A DNA stretch of 64,000 nt from positions 408,629 through 472,628 of the forward strand of contig NZ_JACOPW010000005.1 in NCBI RefSeq assembly GCF_015461845.1, written 5' to 3'. The position numbers were made by a program, and so were the translations under genes. Each line of letters starts with the position of its first letter. The stretch's first letter is position 1. The notes under the pieces are model-generated. The model was given only the letters and a program-made list of their open reading frames with translations, was not told where the DNA came from and ran no database searches. Below are positions 16,516-25,200 of this stretch, in pieces. This DNA comes from Pseudomonas mucoides (GTDB lineage: Bacteria; Pseudomonadota; Gammaproteobacteria; Pseudomonadales; Pseudomonadaceae).

Positions 16516-18318
16516 CTAGTTGACCTGGTCGGCGATGCGCTGCGGCACCGGAATCTGGATTTCCAGCAGCTGCTGGGCGAAGGCCTTGCCTTGCGGGTCG
16601 ATCCGCAGGCTGGCCACGCCACCGCCGCCGAGGGCGTTCTCCAGTAGAAAATTCAGGCTGTGGGTGCCCGGCAAATACCAGCGCTCCACGCGCCCGTGAA
16701 CGGGGTCGAGGACGTGGCTCATCCAGTCGACCATGACCTCCGGCGTCAGCGCTTCGGCGATCCACGGCAGGTACTCGGGCTCGCGGGCCATGACGCCGAT
16801 GTTACTGTGATTGCCCTTGTCGCCGGAGCGCGCGACCGCGAGTCTGATCAGGGCCACGCTGGCGTCGGCGCGGTCGCTGGGCTGCGGTGGGTCGAACGGG
16901 ACAGGCAAGTCATCCGGGTCGAGCACATCGACGGCGGGCAGCGCGCAGGGGTGGCGCCGGCCGTTGAAATCAATGTCCAGCGTGCAGGCGGTTTTGTCGA
17001 TAAGGAAGGAGAACAGCCGGATCAGCGGATACACCGTTGGCCGCCCGCCGACGATCCCGGTCAGCCCCGGCGCCATACCGGTTGCAGCCTGGGCGATTTC
17101 CCGGGAGAACACGATCAAGGCCTGTTTGCTCGGGTGACGCACAGCGAGTTTGATCACCACTTCGCGGCTGTCCGTGCGCTGGCCGTGGGGGCCGTAGGTG
17201 GCCTCGCTGCCGAGCAGTTCGATGTTCACTTCGCTGTAGGGCGCCCAGCCGCGCTGGCGGAAAATATCCGAGGTCTTGTTGATGATCGCTTCGCTGACCC
17301 GTCGCGCCTTGTCCACCGCATCGATGCCTGCAATCAAGCAACTGGCGGTGCAGCGGAAACCGTCCGGGTACGTCGCGCTGACCTTGTACTGATCGGTTGG
17401 CGGCAAGCCCTTCGCGCCATGCACCTGAACCGCGTTTTTGCCCTGTTGCTGAAGTTTGACCTGAGTGAAATCGCAGACCACATCCGGCAGCAGGTAAGCC
17501 CGTGGATCGCCGATTTCATAAAGCATCTGCTCGCCGACGGTCAGTGGCGTGACCAGGCCGCCGGAGCCTTCCGGTTTGCTGACGATGAACTGGCTGTCGG
17601 CGCTGACCTCGACGATAGGGAAGCCGATGTGTTCGTAGTCGGGCACTTCGCGCCAGTCGGTGAAATTGCCGCCGGTGCACTGGGCGCCGCATTCGATGAT
17701 GTGGCCGGCCAGCGCCGCTTGGGCGAGTTTGTCGTAGTCGTGCCAGGACCAGCCGAATTCATGCACCAGTGCCGCGCTGACCACGGCGCTGTCGACCACG
17801 CGCCCGGTGATCACGATGTCCGCGCCCAGGCGCAAGGCTTCAACGATGCCCGGCGCGCCGAGATAGGCGTTGGTCGATACGCACAGGGGCGGTAACGGCG
17901 CGCCGCTGAACATTTCATGAAGGCCGAGGCTACTCAGCTGTTTGAATTGCGGTTGCAGGTCATCGCCCAGCAACACGGCGATTTTCAGCGCCACACCGGC
18001 CTTGTCGCAGGTGGCTTGCAGGGCGGCGGCGCAGGCGAGTGGATTGACGCCGCCGGCGTTGCTGATGACACGAATCTTCTGCTCGGCAAGTTGCCCCAGC
18101 AATGGGCTGAGGACTTCGATGAAGTCCCCCGCATAGCCGGCCTGCGGGTCTTTCATCCGTGCACCGGCCATGATCGACATGGTTATTTCGGCCAGGTAGT
18201 CGAAGACCAGGTAGTCCAGGCGTCCACCTTCCACCAGTTGCGCGGCAGCGGTCGAGGTGTCGCCCCAGAAGGCGCTGGCGCAGCCGATGCGAATCGTTTT
18301 AGGCACAGTCAACTGCAT
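16516..18318 (-). CDS. atuA: Acyclic terpene utilisation protein AtuA (DUF1446 family)
   Basis: A 600-residue AtuA-family protein and first gene of the operon. It begins RIGCASAFWGDTSTAAAQLVEGG, and the family core GADIVITGRVVDSAVVSAALVHEFGW lies near residues 178-203. AtuA is required for citronellol/geraniol growth in P. aeruginosa, probably acting late in the pathway (3-hydroxy-3-isohexenylglutaryl-CoA lyase-type step has been suggested), but its chemistry is poorly defined. The start at 18318 is downstream of the AtuR sites; a longer frame to 18357 would run through the operator and is unlikely. Confidence 0.88.
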   Translation of the reverse strand: MQLTVPKTIRIGCASAFWGDTSTAAAQLVEGGRLDYLVFDYLAEITMSIMAGARMKDPQAGYAGDFIEVLSPLLGQLAEQKIRVISNAGGVNPLACAAALQATCDKAGVALKIAVLLGDDLQPQFKQLSSLGLHEMFSGAPLPPLCVSTNAYLGAPGIVEALRLGADIVITGRVVDSAVVSAALVHEFGWSWHDYDKLAQAALAGHIIECGAQCTGGNFTDWREVPDYEHIGFPIVEVSADSQFIVSKPEGSGGLVTPLTVGEQMLYEIGDPRAYLLPDVVCDFTQVKLQQQGKNAVQVHGAKGLPPTDQYKVSATYPDGFRCTASCLIAGIDAVDKARRVSEAIINKTSDIFRQRGWAPYSEVNIELLGSEATYGPHGQRTDSREVVIKLAVRHPSKQALIVFSREIAQAATGMAPGLTGIVGGRPTVYPLIRLFSFLIDKTACTLDIDFNGRRHPCALPAVDVLDPDDLPVPFDPPQPSDRADASVALIRLAVARSGDKGNHSNIGVMAREPEYLPWIAEALTPEVMVDWMSHVLDPVHGRVERWYLPGTHSLNFLLENALGGGGVASLRIDPQGKAFAQQLLEIQIPVPQRIADQVN

Positions 18319-18348
18319 AGCCACCTCCCAGTGAAGTGCATCGAGACT

Positions 18349-18409
18349 ACCAAGCAAGCGCTTGGTTTGTAAACGCCTGAAATATCTTCTGCCCGAGCGC
18401 TTGCTTGGT
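18349..18409. promoter_or_regulatory. Two AtuR operator half-sites in the atuA-atuR intergenic region
   Basis: ACCAAGCAAGCGCT at 18349-18362 and its exact reverse complement AGCGCTTGCTTGGT at 18396-18409 are separated by 33 bp. P. aeruginosa AtuR is reported to bind two 13-bp inverted repeats in this same intergenic region, so these are very likely the AtuR operators covering both divergent promoters. The first copy continues into a longer imperfect palindrome (18349-18370) centred on AAGCGCTT. Confidence 0.85.
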
Positions 18410-18497
18410 GGTCGTTGCCAGCTTAAATTGCCCGCGCAACCCCCGTTGTTTCAGCGGCGAGCGGCGTATTTGATTGATCGACTGTAGGAGAGAACGG

Positions 18498-19124
18498 GTG
18501 GACGAGCAAAAAGCCCTGAGGGTCATGCGCGAATTGGTCGACAACGGCCAGTTGACCGACCCGGACAGCGCCCGCGGCAAACTGCTGCAAGTGGCGGCTC
18601 ACCTGTTCCGCAACAAAGGTTATGAACGCACCACGGTGCGCGATCTGGCGGGCGCCGTGGGCATCCAGTCAGGCAGCATTTTTCATCACTTCAAAAGCAA
18701 GGACGAAATCCTTCGCGCCGTGATGGAAGAGACCATCCGCTACAACACTGCGTTGATGCGGGCGGCCCTGGCCGAGTCCAGCAACGTCCGCGAGCGAGTG
18801 CTGGCGCTGATTCGTTGCGAATTGCAGTCGATCATGGGTGGCAGCGGCGAGGCCATGGCGGTGCTGGTGTACGAATGGCGCTCGTTGTCCGAAGACGGGC
18901 AGGCGCAGGTATTGGCACTGCGTGATATTTATGAAGAACTCTGGCTGCAGGTGTTGGGCGAAGCCAAAGAGGCGGGTTTCATTCGCGGCGATGTGTTCAT
19001 CACGCGGCGTTTCCTGACGGGTGCATTGTCGTGGACCACCACCTGGTTTCGCGCTGACGGCAGCATGAGCCTCGATCAATTGGCCGAGGAAGCCTTGATT
19101 CTCGTGCTGGAAGAAAAACAATAA
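18498..19124 (+). CDS. atuR: TetR-family repressor AtuR
   Basis: A 208-residue TetR-type regulator with the N-terminal HTH TTVRDLAGAVGIQSGSIFHHFKSKDEIL (about residues 43-70, read here in two parts) and a variable ligand-binding C-terminus. AtuR represses atuABCDEF and is released by terpene-derived CoA or acid intermediates. I chose the GTG at 18498 because TAGGAGAG lies eight or so bases upstream; the frame continues to 18474 without a better start. It is divergent from atuA across the operator pair. Confidence 0.88.
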   Translation: MDEQKALRVMRELVDNGQLTDPDSARGKLLQVAAHLFRNKGYERTTVRDLAGAVGIQSGSIFHHFKSKDEILRAVMEETIRYNTALMRAALAESSNVRERVLALIRCELQSIMGGSGEAMAVLVYEWRSLSEDGQAQVLALRDIYEELWLQVLGEAKEAGFIRGDVFITRRFLTGALSWTTTWFRADGSMSLDQLAEEALILVLEEKQ

Positions 19125-19216
19125 GGTTGTGCCAATCTAAGGAAACTGGCTAAGTGGCCGAAACCGCCTAGCTTGAATGCATTGATGCGTATTTTTTTGG
19201 GGAGTGGGTTGTTTTG

Positions 19217-20011
19217 ATGTCTTCGCCAATCAGGACGGCTTCGCGGCTTTTGCTGGCGTCGCTTGCGGCGCTCTGGGTATTGCCGTCCCACGCTGCACAA
19301 CTGGTGCGAGTGGGGGCGGCGCATTTTCCGCCCTACACCATTCGCCCGGAAACCGGTGTCGACACCGGCCTGCTGCCTCAGCTGGTCGAGGCGTTGAATC
19401 GCGAGCAAAGCGATTACCAGTTTGTCCTGGTGCCCACCTCCATTCCCCGGCGCTTCGGTGATTTCAAGCAGGGCCGGGTCGACATGGCGATTTTCGAAAA
19501 CCCGGATTGGGGCTGGCAGGACATTCCCCACACCAGCGTTGACATGGGGCTTGAAGACGCCGAGATTTTCGTCGCGCAACGCCTGCCGGAACGACTGCAG
19601 AACTATTTTGTCGACCTCACCGGCAAGCGCCTGGCCCTGTTCAGCGGCTATCACTACGAATTCGCCAATTTCAATGCCGACCCGAAATTCCTCGCGCAAA
19701 ACTACAACGCGACGCTGACCTATTCCCACGACAGCAACTTGTTGATGGTGTTGCGCGGGCGGGCGGACATTGCCTTGGTGACGCGCTCGTACCTGAGCGA
19801 TTACCTGCTGCGTAATGAGAAGGTCGGCGATCAACTGCTGGTGTCCCAGCGCATCGATCAGGTCTATCACCACTACGCCATCCTCCGCCCCTCCGCGCCG
19901 ATCACTGGCGAAGCGTTCGGCAAATTGCTGCAAGGGTTGCGCGACAACGGCCAGATGCTGAAGATTTTTGATCCGTACAAAATCGCCGTAGTGCCGGTAC
20001 CGCGAAACTGA
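19217..20011 (+). CDS. Periplasmic family-3 solute-binding protein
   Basis: A 264-residue secreted protein. The N-terminus has a clear Sec signal ending SHAAQ. The mature part begins LVRVGAAHFPPYTIRPE, the typical start of SBP_bac_3 (amino-acid or polar-solute) domains, and contains GDFKQGRVDMAIFENPDW. No permease or ATPase gene is adjacent, so it is an orphan binding protein that may pair with a transporter encoded elsewhere or act as a sensor. The start uses ATG at 19217, next to an in-frame TTG at 19214. Confidence 0.8.
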   Translation: MSSPIRTASRLLLASLAALWVLPSHAAQLVRVGAAHFPPYTIRPETGVDTGLLPQLVEALNREQSDYQFVLVPTSIPRRFGDFKQGRVDMAIFENPDWGWQDIPHTSVDMGLEDAEIFVAQRLPERLQNYFVDLTGKRLALFSGYHYEFANFNADPKFLAQNYNATLTYSHDSNLLMVLRGRADIALVTRSYLSDYLLRNEKVGDQLLVSQRIDQVYHHYAILRPSAPITGEAFGKLLQGLRDNGQMLKIFDPYKIAVVPVPRN

Positions 20012-20041
20012 TATCGCGCCACAGTATTTACGCACGTGTCT

Positions 20042-20065
20042 TAAATTTCCGGGCCCGGCTCACGT
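20042..20065 (+). promoter_or_regulatory. PvdS box upstream of pvdY
   Basis: TAAAT (20042-20046), exactly 16 bp, then CGT (20063-20065), matching the iron-starvation sigma PvdS consensus TAAAT-N16-CGT. It ends 41 bp before the pvdY ATG. Confidence 0.85.
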
Positions 20066-20105
20066 CACATCGTTGAACTGTCGACGACTAACGTGAGCCC
20101 GACCC

Positions 20106-21119
20106 ATGCCCGATTTGAATGACCTGACTGGCCTGGCCCTGCCTGCCGAAGGGCCGCTTGTAGCGGATGAAAGCGAAAACCGCCTGCACCTCAGCCTGCA
20201 AGGTCAGCCGTTGATCCAGCTGCGCCTGACCCGCGAGCCCGAGTTACAGGTGCAAGTGGAAGAGCATTTTGGCCAACCGCTCGAACACGGCATCCGGGCG
20301 GCGTGTTATTGGCTGTTTGCTCGTGATCCCGCTTGCCAGTGCCTGACCTGGCAACTCGATGAAGTGCCCACCGATGTACTGCTCAGCGGATTGCTGATTC
20401 CCACCGAAATCGCCGGCCAATATCACTGTTTGCGCACCCTGTTCTGGCAAATAGCTCAGCCATGGCTGGGTGAATCGCTGGTCGTCAGTTATCCGCAGCA
20501 TAGGGTCATCAGCAACGGCAAGCGTCATCCGCTGCGCCCACCGAAGCCGCGGGGCGAAGTCTATCGGCGTTTTGATGCGCGCCTCGGTGCCTGGATTTCC
20601 CTGCGCACGGTAGACATTGAATTGGACCTGGAGCGTTTCAATCGCTGGCAGAACAGCCCGCGCGTGGCGAGTTTCTGGCAGGAGGAGGGCAGTCTCGAAC
20701 AGCATCGCGACTACCTGGAAAAACTGGCGGCGGACCCGCACACGGTCACCCTGGTCGGCTGTTTCGATGATCAGCCGTTTGCCTACTTCGAAGCGTATTG
20801 GGCCAGGGAAGATCGCATCGCGCCGTTCTATGACGTCGATGATTACGACCGGGGCATCCACATGCTGGTGGGTGAAGAAAACCACCGGGGGCCGCACAAA
20901 GTGGCGAGCTGGTTATCGGCGCTGGTGCATTACCTGTTTCTTGACGACCCGCGCACGCAACGGGTGGTGGCCGAGCCTCGCGCGGATAACGCGAAGATGA
21001 TCGGGCACATGCAGGGGCAGGGTTTTTACTGCGAGAAAGAGTTCGACTTCCCGCACAAGCGGGCGGCGTTGATGGCGGTGGGGCGGGAGCGGTTTTTTGA
21101 TCGGTGCCGGTTGGCTTGA
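20106..21119 (+). CDS. pvdY: Siderophore-type acetyltransferase PvdY
   Basis: A 337-residue protein with a C-terminal GNAT domain of the IucB/RhbD/hydroxyornithine-acylase type: NRWQNSPRVASFW, then EAYWAREDRIAPFYDVDDYDRG and the acetyl-CoA segment RGPHKVASWLSALVHY, ending VAEPRADNAKMIGHMQGQGF. In fluorescent pseudomonads pvdY lies beside pvdS and is linked to acetylation of hydroxyornithine in pyoverdine. The PvdS box upstream and pvdS/pvdL downstream support this. The acyl donor (acetyl versus formyl pathway) cannot be decided from sequence. Confidence 0.78.
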   Translation: MPDLNDLTGLALPAEGPLVADESENRLHLSLQGQPLIQLRLTREPELQVQVEEHFGQPLEHGIRAACYWLFARDPACQCLTWQLDEVPTDVLLSGLLIPTEIAGQYHCLRTLFWQIAQPWLGESLVVSYPQHRVISNGKRHPLRPPKPRGEVYRRFDARLGAWISLRTVDIELDLERFNRWQNSPRVASFWQEEGSLEQHRDYLEKLAADPHTVTLVGCFDDQPFAYFEAYWAREDRIAPFYDVDDYDRGIHMLVGEENHRGPHKVASWLSALVHYLFLDDPRTQRVVAEPRADNAKMIGHMQGQGFYCEKEFDFPHKRAALMAVGRERFFDRCRLA

Positions 21120-21157
21120 TGTTTATGGCTCAAGACCTGTACTGGTCTTGAGTCAGC

Positions 21158-21252
21158 CATCGCGAGCAGGCTCACGCCTACATTGGATCTATGGTGAACA
21201 CACTATTCGTGAACACTGGAGATCTATTGTAGGAGTGAGCCTGCTCGCGATG
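21158..21252. repeat. REP pair (REPIN) between pvdY and pvdS
   Basis: CATCGCGAGCAGGCTCACGCCTAC and the inverted GTAGGAGTGAGCCTGCTCGCGATG flank about 45 bp. It lies between the convergent ends of pvdY and pvdS. Confidence 0.8.
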
Positions 21253-21274
21253 GGGGCACCACAGAATCCAGATC

Positions 21275-21823
21275 CTAACGACGAGCAAAAGTATCCGCCC
21301 GACTCCCCGACACCTTGCGGCAATGCACCAGCGCATCACGAATCATGAAGTTCACCAGCGTCGGCGATACGCCGAGTTCCTTGGCGATGTCCTTCTGCGG
21401 CACCCCGTGCAGGCGGTACATCTCAAAGGCGTAGCGGGTGCGGCTTGGCAGCTCCGTCAGCGCATCGGCAATGTGCTCAAGAGTCGAGAAGTTGATGTGC
21501 GAGGTTTCGGGTGAAGCACCTTGGATCACCACGTTCAGACCTTCCTCTTCAGGGCCGGAATACTTCTGCTCCAGCGCCTGCTTGCGGTAGTGGTCGATCG
21601 CCAGGTTGCGCACGATCTGGAACAGGTAGCTGAGCTGCGCCTTGAACGAGGAGGTGATCGCCGGTGCGGATTGCAGCCGGAAAAAGGCATCCTGCACTAC
21701 GTCTTCGGCGCGTGACCGGCAACCGGTAATGCGGGCTGCAATCTTGACCAGAATCAGTCGATTGTCGACGAAGGCCTGAAGTAGCGGTGAATCGCACCTG
21801 CTTGTGGATACTTGTTCCGTCAT
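21275..21823 (-). CDS. pvdS: Iron-starvation sigma factor PvdS
   Basis: An ECF sigma factor of 182 residues. Region 2 includes ITGCRSRAEDVVQDAFFRL (about residues 31-49) and the region 4 helix-turn-helix is GVPQKDIAKELGVSPTLVNF (about residues 142-161). PvdS directs RNA polymerase to pyoverdine genes through the TAAAT-N16-CGT promoter type, found in this window ahead of pvdY, pvdL, pvdH and mbtH. The ATG at 21823 is the natural start; the upstream frame runs into the Fur box region. It diverges from pvdL. Confidence 0.95.
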   Translation of the reverse strand: MTEQVSTSRCDSPLLQAFVDNRLILVKIAARITGCRSRAEDVVQDAFFRLQSAPAITSSFKAQLSYLFQIVRNLAIDHYRKQALEQKYSGPEEEGLNVVIQGASPETSHINFSTLEHIADALTELPSRTRYAFEMYRLHGVPQKDIAKELGVSPTLVNFMIRDALVHCRKVSGSRADTFARR

Positions 21824-21906
21824 GGAAATCACCCTGCTGCCAATAGGTTGGTGGGACGGCACGAAACCTGTGCCGCCCGACACGTCGAGCGACAAATTAG
21901 GCTGAA

Positions 21907-21921
21907 TGATAATGATTGTCA
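21907..21921. promoter_or_regulatory. Fur box in the pvdS-pvdL intergenic region
   Basis: TGATAATGATTGTCA matches the 7-1-7 Fur consensus TGATAATnATTATCA at every specified position except one (G for A). It is 84 bp upstream of the pvdS start, the expected place for iron repression of pvdS. Confidence 0.9.
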
Positions 21922-22027
21922 ATTGAGAAAGAGAAGTAATGCGCCTCGTTGGTGCAAAGTGCGAACTGCCGCACGCCGACGTCCTCGCTTGCACCCTCCA
22001 TCCCCACTGGCTATCCGGCCTGTCGAC

Positions 22028-22051
22028 TAATTATTTGCAGACGTCATCCGT
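22028..22051 (+). promoter_or_regulatory. PvdS box upstream of pvdL (one mismatch)
   Basis: TAATT (22028-22032), 16 bp, then CGT (22049-22051). It differs from TAAAT-N16-CGT at one base. It lies 155 bp before the pvdL ATG, implying a fairly long untranslated leader. Confidence 0.7.
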
Positions 22052-22205
22052 TCTCATTGGTGAAAGGCGCCGGGCAAATTCCGGCCACAGCCGCATTCCC
22101 AAAGCCTTGCGCGGTCGGCGAAGACCGCGTCCTGCACGCCTTCCCATGGGGCGTGACGTCACAAAACCGATTCCACTTGCAAGCCGATATCAGGCAGGAA
22201 ACCTC

Positions 22206-25200
22206 ATGACCGACGCGTTCGAACTCCCAAGCACACTGGTCCAAGCCCTACAGCGCCGTGCGGCCCTGACGCCGGATCGGGTGGCCTTGCGTTTTCTTGC
22301 CGACACGCCGGATCAGGCGGTAGTCCTCAGTTATCGCGAACTGGATCAGCGCGCGCGAACCATTGCCGGTGCGTTGCAAGCCGAGGCGGAGTTTGGCGAT
22401 CGCGCGGTCCTGTTGTTTCCCAGTGGTCCGGATTACGTTGCCGCGTTTTTCGGCTGCCTGTATGCAGGCGTGATCGCGGTGCCGGCCTATCCGCCGGAGT
22501 CGGCCAAACGTCATCATCAGGAACGCCTGCTGTCGATCATCGACGATGCCCAACCGCGCTTGCTGCTGACCAGCGCCGATCTGCGCGACGCGTTGCAGCA
22601 GATCGAAGGCGCGCCGCCGCTGCTCTGCGTCGACACTCTCAATGTTGAACTGGCGGATCGTTGGGTCGAACCAAACCTCGAAGGCAACCACATCGCCTTC
22701 CTGCAATACACCTCCGGTTCCACCGCGGTGCCCAAAGGCGTGCAAGTCAGCCACGCTAATCTGGTGGCCAACGAAGTGCTGATTCGCCACGGCTTTGGCA
22801 TTGATCTGAACCCTGATGACGTGATCGTCAGCTGGCTGCCGCTGTACCACGACATGGGCTTGATCGGCGGTCTGTTGCAGCCGATTTTCAGCGGCGTGCC
22901 GTGCGTGTTGATGTCGCCGGCGTACTTCCTCGGCCGGCCGCTGCGCTGGCTGGAAGCGATCAGCGAGTACGGCGGCACCATCAGCGGCGGACCGGATTTT
23001 GCCTACCGGCTGTGCAGCGAGCGGGTCAGCGAATCGGCGTTGGAACGGCTCGATTTGAGCGGCTGGCGTGTGGCGTACTCCGGTTCCGAACCGATTCGTC
23101 TCGACACCCTGGAGCGCTTCGCCGAGAAATTCGCCCCATGCGGATTTACCCCGGACAGTTTCATGGCGTCCTACGGCTTGGCCGAAGCGACGCTGTTTGT
23201 GGCTGGCAGCCCTCGTGCTCAGGGCATTGGCAACCTGCGCGTAGACGATCAAGCTCTGGCGCAACATCGCGCGGAATCGGGCGAGGGCTGCGCGATCATG
23301 AGTTGCGGCTTCAGCCAGCCGGATCACGCGGTGCTGATTGTCGATCCGGTTGCGCTCACTGAACTGGCCGAGAATGCTGTCGGTGAAGTCTGGGCCACCG
23401 GGCCGAGCATCGCCCTCGGCTATTGGCGCAACCCCGAGGCCAGCGCCAAGACCTTCGTCCAGCACAACGGCCAGACCTGGTTGCGCACCGGCGACCTGGG
23501 GTTTATGCGCGACGGCGAACTGTTCATCACCGGGCGCCTGAAGGACCTGCTGATCGTTCGCGGGCACAACCTCTATCCACAGGACATCGAGCAAACCATC
23601 GAGCGTGAAGTGGAGGTGGTGCGCAAAGGTCGCGTCGCGGCATTCGCGGTCAATATCGACGGTCAGGAAGGCATTGGTGTCGCCGCCGAAATCAGCCGCA
23701 GCGTGCAGAAAATCCTGCCACCCGAAGCGCTGATCAAAGCCATCCGCCAAGCCGTGGCCGAAGCGTATCAAGAAGCGCCGAGCGTGGTGGTGCTGCTCAA
23801 TCCGGGGGCGCTGCCCAAGACGTCGAGCGGCAAGTTGCAGCGCTCGGCGTGCCGCCATCGTCTGGCGGAGGGCAGTCTCGACAGCTATGCGCTGTTTCCG
23901 TCAGCGGCCACGGAGCGTGAAGCAAACACCGAATCCGGTTCTGACCTGCAATCCCTGATCGGCCAGATCTGGTGCGAACAATTGCAGGTCAAACAGATCC
24001 ATGCCGACGACCACTTCTTCCTGCTCGGCGGCAACTCCATCGCCGCCACCCAAGTGGTTGCGCGTCTGCGTGAAGCACTCGGCCTGGAGCTGAACCTGCG
24101 CCTGTTGCTCGAAGCGCCGTCCCTCGGTGCATTCGCCAGCGCTGTGGCTCGGCAACAACAGGATGGTGGCCTGGTCCAAGGCGCGATCACCCCGCTGTCG
24201 CGCACCGAAGCCCTGCCGCAATCCCTGGCGCAAAACCGCCTGTGGATTACCTGGCAACTCGACCCGCACAGCAGCGCCTACACCATTCCCGGTGCGTTGC
24301 GTTTGCGTGGCGAGCTGGATCAAGACGCATTGCGCGGCAGTTTCCAGCAACTGATCGAGCGCCACGAATCCTTGCGCACGCGGTTCTTCGAGCGTGACGG
24401 CGTGGCGCTGCAACAGGTGGATGCCGCCGCCGGGTTGAACCTGCGATTGATCGACATCAGCGGCCTGCCAGCCACCGAGCGTGAAGCCCGCGCCGAGCAA
24501 ATCCGTGAGGACGAGGCGCGCACCCCATTTGATCTGGAGAAAGGTCCGCTGTTGTGGGTGACGCTGGTACGCCTCGATGATGAAGATCACCAGTTGCTGG
24601 TGACGATGCACCACATCATCGCCGACGGTTGGTCGCTGAACGTGCTGATCGACGAGTTCTCGCGCCTGTACGCCGCAGCTTCCCAGGGACAACAAGCAAC
24701 ACTTCCGGCCTTGCCGACGCAGTACGCCGACTACGGCAGCTGGCAGCGTCAATGGCTGGCGCAAGGGGAGGGTGAACGCCAATTGGCTTATTGGAAAACG
24801 CGGTTGGGCGATGAGCACCCGACGCTCAATCTGGCCACCGACCACCCGCGTTCGGCACAGCACACTCACAGTGCGGCGCGTCATTCCGTCAAACTGGACG
24901 CGACCTTGAGCGATGCCATTCGCCGGACCGCACAGGCGCATGAATCAACCCCGTTCATGCTATTGCTCGCCGGGTTCCAGAGCCTGTTGCACCGCTACAG
25001 CGGCCAGCGCGACATCCGCATCGGCGTGCCGAATGCCAACCGTCCACGCCTTGAAACCCAAGGGCTGATCGGCTTCTTCATCAACACCCAGGTGCTGCGT
25101 GCCGAAGTGGATTCGCGACAGCCTTTTGTTGAGCTGCTGGCGCAAACCCGTCAGCACGCATTGGGCGCCCAAGCGCATCAGGACCTGCCGTTCGAGCAAC

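Noticed and set aside
22248..23858. 536-aa open frame antisense to the start of pvdL
   Set aside because: Residue composition is His/Arg/Gln-rich without domain motifs; the sense strand is a continuous acyl-AMP ligase.
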